Source: Bacteroidales bacterium CF (GTDB lineage: Bacteria; Bacteroidota; Bacteroidia; Bacteroidales; UBA932). From it: a stretch of DNA of 64,000 bases. Position numbers and translations under genes: made by a program. Below, piece after piece: positions 32,111 through 41,924 of the stretch (its first letter is position 1; each line of letters starts with the position of its first letter). Under the pieces are notes generated by a model. The model did no database searches. It was not told where the DNA came from and saw nothing but the letters and a program-made list of their open reading frames with translations. The stretch spans positions 744,001-808,000 of the forward strand of contig CP006772.1 of NCBI GenBank assembly GCA_000473305.1, in the 5' to 3' direction.

Positions 32111-33988
32111 TTAGTTGTTAGATAGTGATTTATAAACGCGATTGAGCTCTTTCTGATAGTCTATCATACTCATTGCGAGCATAACACCATTTTTCTCTGC
32201 TTCGGCCTTCCTTCTTGCCTGCTTTGCCTCAAAAAGCGGAATGAATTTTTCGAACCATCCGGCAGCATGGCTTCTGATTTTTTTATCGGTACACAGTCTG
32301 TCGATTTGCATACCCCAAGCGAGCATCTCTGTTTCAGACATATTTGCAAGGCCTGTTTTCTTAATCTTAGTGTCAATCATGGATAGCAGGGATTTCCAGT
32401 TACGTGTCTGTATTGCATTGAAAATATTTGCTTTCTCTTCTATGGATTGATAATCCTCAACCCCTTCCTCTTTCATTCTCTTTATGTACTTCTTAAAGCC
32501 CTCCTTGTCGATAGTCGCATTGTCACCGGAACCCTGTACATATCTGTTAGCTCCATTTTCCCAGATGCTCCTTAGCTTTCTGTCAACAACATCTTGTGGA
32601 TATATATTATAGAAATTGCTGCGATTTTTATATACATACTTGAAAATCTCAGAATCCGGATCTTCCATATATGAGAGGAAGTATTTAAAGTACTCCTTGC
32701 TTTTGAAATTATTCAAGTCGGTAGATTTAAAGAGTCCATCAGCAACTTTCTGGGCATCTTTGATCATATTTGCCATCTCGAGGGTTCTGAGATATTGTAG
32801 TATGAAGCTTTCATCCCTTTCTCCTGAAGAATATCTTTTTTGCATTGCAGAGAGTCCGTTTTCGCTCATACCTTCACGGCTCTTACTTAAAAACTCCTCA
32901 GCAGGCATGCTGCCTACAATCTTGTTTACAACAACCTCGTTGACATCTATGTAAACATATGTGGGAAATGCATTTATGCCGAACATCTCTTTAAGTTTGA
33001 GACCTTCACCCTTCTCCATGTCAAATTTTGCATTTACGAAGTTGGAGTTGAAGTATTCGGCTACCTCCGGACGGGTAAAGACGGTGTTGTTCATCTGCTT
33101 GCAAGGGCCACACCATGTGGTGTAGCAGTCTAGGAAAATCGGTTTGTTCTCCCTCTTAGCCTTCGACACAATATCTTTCCATGTACCTTTTTCGAACTGT
33201 ATAGAGCTCTTGTTCAGAGCACTTTTTCCGTAAGAGATGAACTCGTCAGCTTCAGTATAACCGGAAGCTGAATATATCAGTTTCTCGTCGGCATTAATGA
33301 AAAGATATGTAGGGTAAGCGTTTGTACCATATTTTTCTGCAAGATTGGTATGAACAGTTCCCAGGTTCATAGAGAGGCAGATAAAATTCTCGTTATAGTA
33401 ATCGGCAACCCTGTCTACGGAAAAGACATCCTTTACCATTCGTATGCATGGTTGGCAGTTATCTGTGTATGCATCAATGAATATAGGTTTTCCGCTGCTT
33501 TTTGAAAGTTTCAGAGCCTCTTCGAAGCTAATATCCTGAAAGAGTATACTTCTGCTGTTGCTCCATTTGCTGTTAGCTTTGGAGAGCGCGGAGTTTGCTT
33601 TTTCAAGAAAAAGGCCGGGATTAGTATATACTCGGGACGGATGGATAATTTCCAGCAGATCACCGTTAGGCATCATAAACGCGTAAGCGGGATACATATT
33701 CATCTGAAGGAGCGGCGCAAAGGATTTGCCGGCTTCAGAACCCATGTCCATTCTGACTGAAATGAGATTTTTTGAGCAGAATCCGGCAACCTCTGCATTG
33801 GCTGCAAGTTGTTTCTCGGAATTGATTTTTTCCTGCCCCATCATCCTCTGGCTTGTAACATCAACTAAAATGATCTTCTTCTCTTTTGATGCTATTTGTT
33901 TAGCCTGCTCAAAGTCAAGATTGGAAAAATTCTGGGCTGTTGCCATTATTGGTAACAGCAAAACAAGTGTGGTTAACTTAAGTCTCAT
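32111..33988 (-). CDS. Triple thioredoxin-fold secreted protein
   Basis: The 625-residue product has a signal peptide (about 1-18). Three thioredoxin-like domains follow: residues about 20-130, with no CxxC (the position reads SQRMMGQ); about 150-260, with CQPC in YTDNCQPCIRMVKDVF; and about 270-375, with CGPC in TTWCGPCKQMNNTVF. The C-terminal 240 residues are helical. The first domain is probably structural or substrate-binding, the other two redox-active. It lies 14 nt after susD and 4 nt before the TlpA-like gene, inside one operon. The role may be to reduce or isomerise disulfides of ligands handled by the SusC/D pair, which is an inference. Confidence 0.82.
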   Translation of the reverse strand: MRLKLTTLVLLLPIMATAQNFSNLDFEQAKQIASKEKKIILVDVTSQRMMGQEKINSEKQLAANAEVAGFCSKNLISVRMDMGSEAGKSFAPLLQMNMYPAYAFMMPNGDLLEIIHPSRVYTNPGLFLEKANSALSKANSKWSNSRSILFQDISFEEALKLSKSSGKPIFIDAYTDNCQPCIRMVKDVFSVDRVADYYNENFICLSMNLGTVHTNLAEKYGTNAYPTYLFINADEKLIYSASGYTEADEFISYGKSALNKSSIQFEKGTWKDIVSKAKRENKPIFLDCYTTWCGPCKQMNNTVFTRPEVAEYFNSNFVNAKFDMEKGEGLKLKEMFGINAFPTYVYIDVNEVVVNKIVGSMPAEEFLSKSREGMSENGLSAMQKRYSSGERDESFILQYLRTLEMANMIKDAQKVADGLFKSTDLNNFKSKEYFKYFLSYMEDPDSEIFKYVYKNRSNFYNIYPQDVVDRKLRSIWENGANRYVQGSGDNATIDKEGFKKYIKRMKEEGVEDYQSIEEKANIFNAIQTRNWKSLLSMIDTKIKKTGLANMSETEMLAWGMQIDRLCTDKKIRSHAAGWFEKFIPLFEAKQARRKAEAEKNGVMLAMSMIDYQKELNRVYKSLSNN

Positions 33989-34002
33989 AAAGTAAATTGT
34001 TT

Positions 34003-35523
34003 CTAACGATATCCTTTGTTTTGAACGATGGCACCATAGGATATATTGATGTCATAGTTTGGAATTGGTAATATTTTTCTGTCATTGGTCACAGACGGAT
34101 CTTTCAATGGCCTTCCGGTCCTTATGAGATCCCATCTTGTATGACCCTCAAATGCAAGTTCTTTCAGCCTCTCTAACAGGATCTCGTCTATAAGCGCCTG
34201 CGGGGTGGCAAAACTTGATGCTGTATATGCAGCCGGTTTGGTCGAAAATGGTCGTCTTCTTATATCATTCAACTGAGTGATTGATGCATCGTTTATGCCG
34301 CTAATCCTGGCAAGTGCCTCTGCTTTTGTAAGTTTAGCTTCAGAAACACGTAAGTATATCACATTGTTGAATCCATTGCCGTTGTTATACTTGTATGAGG
34401 TAAGGTCAGTAGGATTTGATGTAGTGCTGCCGTACCAGAGCAAAGAGGCTGCTGTCGCCGGGTCTATATACCCTCTTCTGTCTCCGCTCGCATATATTCC
34501 GGCAAAATCCAGGCCTACATAAAACGAACTCTTGTTATAGAAAAGTGACCCTAGCCCGTTTGAGTAGTTATTAGCACTTGAGTAGCACGGTGAAAGAAAG
34601 ATGGTCTCTGTGCTGAAACTTGAGCTGTTTGTCTCTGTCCCTGTTTCGTTGAGCGGAAACATATATGATGTGTGATTCGAATACGAGGTTGAGAATGTGT
34701 AGCCTTTTGTGTTGTTGATGACAGAATCTGCATAGTCTGCCGCCAATTGCAACTCACTTTGGTTATTCGTATAAGTTCCTTTGTAGAGATAAACCCTTGA
34801 TAGCAGTGCAAATGCTGCTGTTCTGGAAGCCCTTGTCCTTGCAGTGAGATTTGTAACATTTGCGTCCGGCAGGTATTTCAGGGCATCATCAAGATCAGTG
34901 ATAATTTGATTGTATGTCTCACCTACAGTAATCCTGGTCTGAATATCCTCAGGATTATAACCGTCATACGGGGTGAGGCGCAATATAACTCCAAGACCGT
35001 TCATGTCACCTGTAAGGGCTCCGTCTCCGAAAGCCTGCAAAAGTAGCAGGTATTCATAAGCCCGTATGAATTTGGCTTCAGCTATATGCCTTTGCATTGC
35101 CGCAGTACTGTAATGGCCGTATTTATTAATATTGGTAATTACGTTATTTGCATAGTCTATTGCATTGTAAGTTGTACCCCACATACTCTGAATATAACCT
35201 TCATGGTCAGAGCTGTTGTACTGAGATGAAACCATGTTTACAAATCCAGAATTCTCCCTCAGTGATAGAGTAGGAGTACCTATCTCTCCGAAGAGTATGA
35301 AGTATCCGGTATTTGCATAATTATTCACGCCTGTAGGAGCGCCGGAGATGCTGGCGTTCAGCCTTGTATATGCCCCAAGAAGAGCCGCTTCCGCTGTGTT
35401 CGAGTCCCTGTATGTTATCTCATCAACCATAACGTTTTCAGGAGCAAGGTCTAGGTTGCAAGATTGTATAAAAACCGCAAGGATTATCACTAATATGGTT
35501 TTAATTAAATTTTTCATAATCAT
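34003..35523 (-). CDS. SusD/RagB family outer-membrane lipoprotein
   Basis: The 506-residue product has a lipoprotein signal peptide with the lipobox QSCNL near residue 22. It then shows the SusD/RagB pattern: helical TPR-like repeats, with YLLLLQAFGDGAL near residue 157, and a C-terminal block ILLERLKELAFEGHTRWDLIRTGR that is highly conserved in the family. It forms the surface lid over the SusC barrel and binds the ligand. It is 12 nt downstream of susC. The neighbours are thioredoxins and a kelch lipoprotein rather than glycosidases, so the ligand may be a peptide or other non-glycan compound; this is not shown. Confidence 0.93.
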   Translation of the reverse strand: MIMKNLIKTILVIILAVFIQSCNLDLAPENVMVDEITYRDSNTAEAALLGAYTRLNASISGAPTGVNNYANTGYFILFGEIGTPTLSLRENSGFVNMVSSQYNSSDHEGYIQSMWGTTYNAIDYANNVITNINKYGHYSTAAMQRHIAEAKFIRAYEYLLLLQAFGDGALTGDMNGLGVILRLTPYDGYNPEDIQTRITVGETYNQIITDLDDALKYLPDANVTNLTARTRASRTAAFALLSRVYLYKGTYTNNQSELQLAADYADSVINNTKGYTFSTSYSNHTSYMFPLNETGTETNSSSFSTETIFLSPCYSSANNYSNGLGSLFYNKSSFYVGLDFAGIYASGDRRGYIDPATAASLLWYGSTTSNPTDLTSYKYNNGNGFNNVIYLRVSEAKLTKAEALARISGINDASITQLNDIRRRPFSTKPAAYTASSFATPQALIDEILLERLKELAFEGHTRWDLIRTGRPLKDPSVTNDRKILPIPNYDINISYGAIVQNKGYR

Positions 35524-35535
35524 TACTTTTGTCGT

Positions 35536-38500
35536 TTAGAAACCTAGTTTAATACCGAATTGGAATGCTCTTGTCTGAGGCATTGTAAGGTTATCATAAC
35601 CTGAAGATGTTGCTGATGAGCCGAATGCACTAACCTCCGGGTCAATACCTGAATACTTTGTAAAGGTTAATAGGTTAGTTGCTATCGCATAAATTCTCAC
35701 TTGCTTAAAAATTTTTGACTTTTGAAGGAGTACTTCAGGAAGAGAGTAAGCCAGCTCAAGAGTCTTAAGCCTCATGTATGAGTTGTCCTCAAGGAATCTT
35801 GTGGTTGTACTCGAGGCTGTATAGTCATAACTTCCGGTGATTGATGAGTTTTTCAATTTAGGAACACCTGTATTGTGTCCATATATTTGCCATAGTTTGA
35901 GTATGTCCTTGTCAAGATTATTGGCATCTTTTGTAGAGTAAGTCATCAACTGTGCTTTTGTGTTGTTGATCATCTGTCCACCGTATGAGAATGTAAAGAG
36001 GAAGTTTAATTCCAGTCCTTTGTAAATTAGAGAGTTGGACAAACCACCATAAAAATCAGGTGTCGCATCTCCCATTATAAACTTATTTTGGACAGAGTTT
36101 TTATTGTCAGCTGCAGGGGCTGTCTCACTTACAGTTCCATCTTTATATATCCAAAGAGGATTACCATTTTCCGGATTTACACCGTTCCATTTGTACAAGT
36201 AAAACTGAGCTGCAGGGTAACCTACTGCGTAGTATTTGAAGGAGCTGTTAAGTTCATCGATTTGGTTCCCCTCAAAGTTGAGTTTCAGTATTTTATTGGT
36301 GTTTCTGGAGAATGTCAGGGTGGTAAGCCATTGGAAATCCTTTCCGGATACATTGTATGAGGTAAGTCTCAGCTCAACTCCGGAATTGGACATATCACCG
36401 ATGTTCTGATCCTGTTTTGTATATCCTGTATATGCAGGCACATTTGAGGAGAACAGCATATCTGTGGTTTTCTTGTAATAGTAATCCAATGTCATGTCAA
36501 TCCTGCGGTTCAGGAAAGTAGCATCCAGTCCGACATCATAAGTAACCGTCTTCTCCCATCCCAGATTTGTATTTCCCGGCTGAGACATATTCAGATATGA
36601 ATAACCACCGTAATTTGCTCCGGTAATCAGGCTATATTCCGCCTGAGCTCCATAATAATCTGAGTTGGCATCTTTGCTTGACCAGCCTACGGATCCTCTG
36701 AGCTTGAGATCATCGATCCACTTTACATTGTCCTTAATGAATTTCTCTTCGCTGAGTCTCCATCCGAGAGAGACCGAAGGTGTGTTTATATATCTGTTAT
36801 CCCTGTTGTATTTTGAAGAGCCGTCTATACGATATGTCAATCCGGCCATATACTTTCTCATAAACTGATAGTTAAGCCTGGCAAAGCCGGAAAGGAGGGC
36901 TGATTTTATCTCTCCGCCACCCGATACACTTTTTGTCTGTGCTGAGCCGACTCCGACAAGGTACTGGCTGAAGAAATTCCTTCCTGATATTGAGTTCGCA
37001 TAAACTGTTGATGTCTCATAGCTCTGTCCAACGATTCCTTGTATGAAGTGCCTGCCAAACTCCCTGTTAATGTTGAGAGTGTTGTTTACGACAAACTTGG
37101 AGCTCATTGAGACAGTCTCCTGAGCCTGGTTCTTGCTCACAACTTCACTTAGAGGTACATCTGATTTCCTGACAGCAGTCTTAGTGTTGTACATGTCTGT
37201 ACCAATATCTGATCTCAGTGTCATCCACCTGGTAGGTTTCAGCTCAATAAAAATATTTCCGGTCACTCGGTTGTCGAGAGAGTTCATTTTGTTTTCATAT
37301 GCTGTTGCTACAGGGTTGTATGCCTCTGCATATCCATATGGGTTTGTTCCCTGTCCATAGAAGTAGTCTCCATTATCTTTATAAACAGGGAGGTTCGGTG
37401 CCTTCTTTGCTGCAAGAGCATATATGGTCTGAGCCTGCAGAGCGTTGTTATCTACCTGAGAAAGTGAAATGTTGGTTCCAATTGTGGTTATCTTGTTTAG
37501 TTTAGAATCAAGGTTTACCCTTACAGAGAACCTCTGCAGGTCATTGTTTATTATATAAGATTGATTGCTGCTTAACGAGGCACTCACAAAATAGTTGGTC
37601 TTTTCTGTTCCTCCGGATACTGAAGCAGAAGTGTTTGTACTTATGGCTGTCCTGGTAACAGCATCTATCCAGTCTGTGTTGTACTGTGATGCAAACGGAG
37701 TATTTGGGTAGTACATAGAATACACAAGATTGTACTCATCTCCGTTGAGCAGATTAAGTTTTCCCATTGGATTTTCTATGGATGTGCTGAAGCTTACATC
37801 AATCTTTGTTCTGTCCCTTAAACCTTTTTTTGTTGTAATCAATATTACTCCTGCTGCACCTCGCGATCCATAAATTGCAGTTGCGAATGCATCCTTGAGA
37901 ATCTCGATTGATTCGATATCATCCGGATTTAGCGATGTGAGGGGATTCTTTTCAAATGAATAGGTCAGGGCAGGGTTATTTGTAATTGAGCTGGAAACGT
38001 TTGTTCCTCCCATTGCTATTGCCGGTATTGATCCTCCTGAGGTTGATGTCAGGTTGTTCTCTCTGCTGGTACCATAAATAGGAACACCATCAATGACATA
38101 CAAAGGGTTGTTGTCACCCATGATCGTGCTTATGCCTCTAATGGTCAAAACATTGGCTGCGCCTAATGCTCCGGAGGAGGTAGACATATATACACCTGCA
38201 GCCTGTCCGGCAAGCATTTTGTCTATTGATAGAGCGTTTGTTACTTCAGCCGGTCTTACTGTCGTAACTGAACCTGTAATATCCCTTCTTTCCTGAGTCG
38301 AATATCCTGTAAATACTAACTCCATCAGTGCCATCTTATCCTCTTCAAGAATTACATCCACATGATCAGGCTTGTTTATAAGCATTTCTATAGGTTTGTA
38401 ACCTATAAAGGAGAACTTTAATGTTCCTCCTTTGTGAATCTGTATAGTGAAACAACCGTCTATATTCGTTTCTGTTCCGACGTTCGTCCCCTTGACCTGA

Positions 38501-38625
38501 ACGTGTGTTCCCGGAATAGCCTTTCCCTCACCATCTTTCACTGTTCCGCTGATTGTCATCTTTACCTGTCCATGCAATACAACTGATATCGCAATTAGGC
38601 AGAATAATGCTATTATCTTTTTCAT
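35536..38625 (-). CDS. SusC/RagA family TonB-linked outer-membrane transporter
   Basis: The product has 1029 residues. A signal peptide (about 1-20) is followed by a carboxypeptidase-regulatory-like beta-sandwich (about 25-105, TISGTVKDGEGKAIPGTHV), then a TonB-box region and plug domain (VLTIRGISTIMGDNNPLYVI, then SIEILKDAFATAIYGSRGAA) and a 22-strand barrel ending in an aromatic residue (FGIKLGF). No STN domain is present, so it is not a transducer of the anti-sigma type. It imports ligand across the outer membrane with SusD, using TonB energy. It is downstream of the kelch lipoprotein gene and 12 nt upstream of susD. Confidence 0.95.
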   Translation of the reverse strand: MKKIIALFCLIAISVVLHGQVKMTISGTVKDGEGKAIPGTHVQVKGTNVGTETNIDGCFTIQIHKGGTLKFSFIGYKPIEMLINKPDHVDVILEEDKMALMELVFTGYSTQERRDITGSVTTVRPAEVTNALSIDKMLAGQAAGVYMSTSSGALGAANVLTIRGISTIMGDNNPLYVIDGVPIYGTSRENNLTSTSGGSIPAIAMGGTNVSSSITNNPALTYSFEKNPLTSLNPDDIESIEILKDAFATAIYGSRGAAGVILITTKKGLRDRTKIDVSFSTSIENPMGKLNLLNGDEYNLVYSMYYPNTPFASQYNTDWIDAVTRTAISTNTSASVSGGTEKTNYFVSASLSSNQSYIINNDLQRFSVRVNLDSKLNKITTIGTNISLSQVDNNALQAQTIYALAAKKAPNLPVYKDNGDYFYGQGTNPYGYAEAYNPVATAYENKMNSLDNRVTGNIFIELKPTRWMTLRSDIGTDMYNTKTAVRKSDVPLSEVVSKNQAQETVSMSSKFVVNNTLNINREFGRHFIQGIVGQSYETSTVYANSISGRNFFSQYLVGVGSAQTKSVSGGGEIKSALLSGFARLNYQFMRKYMAGLTYRIDGSSKYNRDNRYINTPSVSLGWRLSEEKFIKDNVKWIDDLKLRGSVGWSSKDANSDYYGAQAEYSLITGANYGGYSYLNMSQPGNTNLGWEKTVTYDVGLDATFLNRRIDMTLDYYYKKTTDMLFSSNVPAYTGYTKQDQNIGDMSNSGVELRLTSYNVSGKDFQWLTTLTFSRNTNKILKLNFEGNQIDELNSSFKYYAVGYPAAQFYLYKWNGVNPENGNPLWIYKDGTVSETAPAADNKNSVQNKFIMGDATPDFYGGLSNSLIYKGLELNFLFTFSYGGQMINNTKAQLMTYSTKDANNLDKDILKLWQIYGHNTGVPKLKNSSITGSYDYTASSTTTRFLEDNSYMRLKTLELAYSLPEVLLQKSKIFKQVRIYAIATNLLTFTKYSGIDPEVSAFGSSATSSGYDNLTMPQTRAFQFGIKLGF

Positions 38626-38652
38626 GTTACTTCAATTTGATTTGGTGGTCAG

Positions 38653-40107
38653 TTATTTAAGGCGTTTTGTCCAGACATCGTATCTCATATCCATAGCTAT
38701 GCCACTTATGGAATAGTTTCCTGCAGAGTATGCATAGCCTCCAATAATCCAGATGAGGTCACCCGTTCCGTTTAAGACATTGGCATAAATTCTGGAAGAG
38801 AATGCAGATGGAAGCTGTTGAGCTGAAGGTAAAACAGTCCAGTTCTTACCATCGGTTGAAGAGAGTACATTTGTGAGCCCTATCCTTGTACTTCCAACAA
38901 TTTTCTCTCCACCTATCATATAGAGTTTTCCATTATAAGTCACTACTTTATGCCCGAATCTTTTCAGGTCTTCTCCAGAAGAAGTTTCTGTTACCCAGGT
39001 TGCACCGTTGTCGGAAGAGGAGTATATCTCTCCCTTGACATTACTTTCAGAAAGGTAGCTTGTGTAACCACCGGATATCCACAGTTTTCCACCGAATGAG
39101 TACATCGCATCCTCATTTCTATTTGTAACAGTGCTTGGATTAGGAATTACATTTGTCCAGTTTGTTCCGTCAGAAGTACGGTATATGTTCGTTTGATTGA
39201 ATGGTTGCCACATTCCGTATCCATACATCTTTCCCCTTCTGACAAATAGCATTCCGTTGTGTGTCACCACTTGAGAAAATGGTCTTCCAAGAGGATTGCC
39301 GACTTGTGCTGTGGTGCAGTCGGTCCAGTCTGTTCCGTTTGTTGTGGACAACATTCTCCATACGCTTGTTGAAGAGGCATCTGGAGCAGTTCCATTGATG
39401 TCTTTCCCGAACAATCTCACTCCGCCTATTGCATATAGCTTTCCGTTCAAAACAGCCAACTCTGCACCAAATCCACCTATTACCGCCGGATTTGTCTGAA
39501 CTTTTGTCCACAATCCGCCATCTTCTGATGAGTATAACTCATAATAGGCTGTGCCGGTAGAAACAGTTCCGTTAGGATAGTATGATCCAAGGATATAGAG
39601 TTTATTGTTAAACCAGGCAGCACTGTATGAACTGAAGGATGGCAACCCGGTCATCCTCATGTCTGTATTTACCTTTGCTCCCGATATTTGGCTGTGATCA
39701 CTTTTTTCTATAAATGCTGTCACGGAGTACTCACGTTGGGCATTATTATATAGGGTGCTTATTTTCAAAGGTTTGCTCAAATCAACTTCACTCTCGCCAC
39801 TTATGATCTCCTCTCCGTTAATAAAGACTTTTGCCCCGATCGTAGTTGTAAACAGAGGTTTGATCCGAGACATAGTCAGCGCCGGGGTACCGTAAAGGAT
39901 ACTATCCTGATTGTTCTGGATAGATTTTTCAACCTGATTGACAGAGCAGTCAAACACTCTGCCGTCCGGAAGCTGGAACCTACATGTGAGTATACCGGAA
40001 ACATCCTCATAAGGAATTTGGTTTTTCTGGCATGATCCCACGCTTATCAACATTGCGGTCGAAAGGAGTCCGACGAGCAATCTTTCATGGATTCGGGGCT
40101 TTTTCAT
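38653..40107 (-). CDS. DUF6242/kelch-like beta-propeller lipoprotein
   Basis: The 484-residue product has a lipoprotein signal peptide (lipobox GSCQK, Cys at about 27). An N-terminal beta-sandwich of about 120 residues with the look of DUF6242 (QDSILYGTPAL, AKVFINGEEIISGESEVDLS) is followed by a kelch-type beta-propeller. Repeats such as NNKLYILGSYYPNG, NGKLYAIGGVRLFG, GGKLWISGGYTSYL and NGKLYMIGGEKIVG recur about every 60 residues. It should be exposed at the cell surface and could be an accessory binding protein for the SusC/D pair encoded next. It is the first gene of the operon, with a 182-nt gap to the regulator gene upstream. Confidence 0.8.
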   Translation of the reverse strand: MKKPRIHERLLVGLLSTAMLISVGSCQKNQIPYEDVSGILTCRFQLPDGRVFDCSVNQVEKSIQNNQDSILYGTPALTMSRIKPLFTTTIGAKVFINGEEIISGESEVDLSKPLKISTLYNNAQREYSVTAFIEKSDHSQISGAKVNTDMRMTGLPSFSSYSAAWFNNKLYILGSYYPNGTVSTGTAYYELYSSEDGGLWTKVQTNPAVIGGFGAELAVLNGKLYAIGGVRLFGKDINGTAPDASSTSVWRMLSTTNGTDWTDCTTAQVGNPLGRPFSQVVTHNGMLFVRRGKMYGYGMWQPFNQTNIYRTSDGTNWTNVIPNPSTVTNRNEDAMYSFGGKLWISGGYTSYLSESNVKGEIYSSSDNGATWVTETSSGEDLKRFGHKVVTYNGKLYMIGGEKIVGSTRIGLTNVLSSTDGKNWTVLPSAQQLPSAFSSRIYANVLNGTGDLIWIIGGYAYSAGNYSISGIAMDMRYDVWTKRLK

Positions 40108-40192
40108 AATTATTAGTTTTGGTTTGTGATTGTTTTTCTATTCAAATTTGCAAAAAGAGAAAATAAAAAAGCTCTTTTTATAAACTAAAAAA

Positions 40193-40290
40193 TGTCTACA
40201 AAAAGTCATTATTGAATAGAAAAGTATCTACAATATATTTTTATATGTGCTTTGTTATTAGACGTATATAAAAAATATAATATCTACAAT
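40193..40290. promoter_or_regulatory. Three direct repeats before the SusC/D operon
   Basis: TGTCTACAAA at 40193-40202 and TATCTACAAT at 40225-40234 and 40281-40290 share a 9-nt core in one orientation within the 182-nt gap between the regulator gene and the kelch lipoprotein gene. The last copy touches the end of the regulator gene. They may be binding sites for a regulator, but in AT-rich sequence chance is a real alternative. Confidence 0.3.
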
Positions 40291-41876
40291 CAGAAAGATT
40301 TTAAATATGATGTAAGATTAGTGTCACTATCGATATTAAGGTGCTGCCTCATACGATAGCGAGCCATATTTACACTTTTCGGGGAACAATCCATAAGTGT
40401 TGAAATCTGTTTTGTAGAGAGCCCGGCTCTGAGTAAAAGGGCTACATTCTTATCATTCTTGGTCAGGTCAGGATGTTCGGATGAGAGCCTGTCAATGAAA
40501 TCCTTATTTATTTTTCCAATTCTGCTCATGACAGATTCGACGTCTTCATTCTTCGTTTGCAGGTTTCTTATATAAAGATTCATCCTTCTCAATTCGGAAA
40601 AAACATCCTTTGCCTCCATTTTTTGAGCCTTGCTCAAGGATTCCTGTATGTTACAGAGAATGTCATTCCTGCTGTTTATATAAGTTGCCAGGTTGAGCAG
40701 TTCTGCCTGTGTATATTTGACATCCCTTTCGGCAGAGGCTTGCTTGAGTTCGAGGTTTTGCATGCGTCTCCGGTTGCTGATGAAAAAGTATATATATAGT
40801 AAAACAAGTATTGTAATGATAAATGTAGAAATTAAGATTACCAGCGTGAGGTTTAACCGTTTTATGTCATTCTCCTTTTTTTGTAGGTTTATCTCATACT
40901 CTTTTCTAGATAGGATGCGATTTGAGATCATCTCTTCTATGTCGCTTATATTCTGTCCGTCAGTAATTATTTTCTGAGCCTGTTGCCTTTTTTTTGTCTC
41001 TTCGTATGCTGATCTGTAATTTCCCTCCTTAGCATATATAATTGACCGGAGGTCATAATTTTTAAATAGAATCTCTTGTGCGTTTAAACTCTTACCGATA
41101 GTTAGTGCTGAATCTAAATATGAATGGGCAATTTTGTAATTACCAAGGACAATATATTGATATGCAAGATTGTTGTAGTTTTCGGCAAGGGATAATTGCC
41201 TTCCACCTTTTTGGTTTATTGAAATTGCCTCTTTCAGGTAGCTTATCTTAAGTTTTGTATCACCTTCACCTATTGCGAGATTGTTCAGCGCTGTGGCAGT
41301 TATATGCGAGTCATCCTCAATTGCCCGGCTGAAAGCCAATGCCCTGAGGAAATATTTCACTGCTTTATCCTGTGTGTGAAATTTCTGATAGAAAAGCCCA
41401 AGATTATTGTAGTGAAATGCTAGAAGATATATATCACCCAGTTTTCTGAAGAGAGAGTCACATGTATTAAGACTGTTCACAGACTTGGTGTGGCATCCGG
41501 TTTTGATTTGTATCATCGCATAGTATGCAGTGGCAATTGCATTTGTGCGTATCTCTCCTTTCGGGCAATTGGAAAGAGCTTCATGTATAGTATAGAGTGC
41601 CCTGGCAGACTCCCCCTTTTCTAAATACTGGATTGTGAGTGAAATTAGCTTTTTAGTAATGGACAGGCTGTCTTTTGGTGTCTTCAGCGTTGACAGTGAT
41701 GCCGGAAGAATCTTGTGTTGCAGTACTATTCTACCGGTAGAATCCCTTTTAGGAATCTTTATTGCATTAATCTCTCTGTCGCTTTTTGGCTGTGCATTCA
41801 AATCCACTGCTACCGGCAGGTTTGCCAGAAGCATTATGCAAAAGAACAATTCAATTATATAAGCGGTTTTTTTCAA
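40290..41876 (-). CDS. TPR-containing membrane regulator with LuxR-type HTH
   Basis: The 528-residue product has a signal peptide (about 1-28), a run of about six TPR motifs (120-300; AVKYFLRALAFSRAIEDD, ATALNNLAIGEGDTK), a long helix, one membrane segment (about 350-375, LTLVILISTFIITILVLLYI), a coiled coil, and a C-terminal LuxR/GerE-like helix-turn-helix (KNDKNVALLLRAGLSTKQIS followed by TLMDCSPKSVNMARYRMR). This is the common Bacteroidota design of periplasmic TPR sensor and cytosolic HTH. It lies directly upstream of the kelch/SusC/SusD operon on the same strand, so it is the likely regulator. The ligand is not known. Confidence 0.85.
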   Translation of the reverse strand: MKKTAYIIELFFCIMLLANLPVAVDLNAQPKSDREINAIKIPKRDSTGRIVLQHKILPASLSTLKTPKDSLSITKKLISLTIQYLEKGESARALYTIHEALSNCPKGEIRTNAIATAYYAMIQIKTGCHTKSVNSLNTCDSLFRKLGDIYLLAFHYNNLGLFYQKFHTQDKAVKYFLRALAFSRAIEDDSHITATALNNLAIGEGDTKLKISYLKEAISINQKGGRQLSLAENYNNLAYQYIVLGNYKIAHSYLDSALTIGKSLNAQEILFKNYDLRSIIYAKEGNYRSAYEETKKRQQAQKIITDGQNISDIEEMISNRILSRKEYEINLQKKENDIKRLNLTLVILISTFIITILVLLYIYFFISNRRRMQNLELKQASAERDVKYTQAELLNLATYINSRNDILCNIQESLSKAQKMEAKDVFSELRRMNLYIRNLQTKNEDVESVMSRIGKINKDFIDRLSSEHPDLTKNDKNVALLLRAGLSTKQISTLMDCSPKSVNMARYRMRQHLNIDSDTNLTSYLKSF

Positions 41877-41924
41877 TCAGTTTTTTTCACTGATTGTAAA
41901 TATATAAAAAAATGGTGAATCTCT

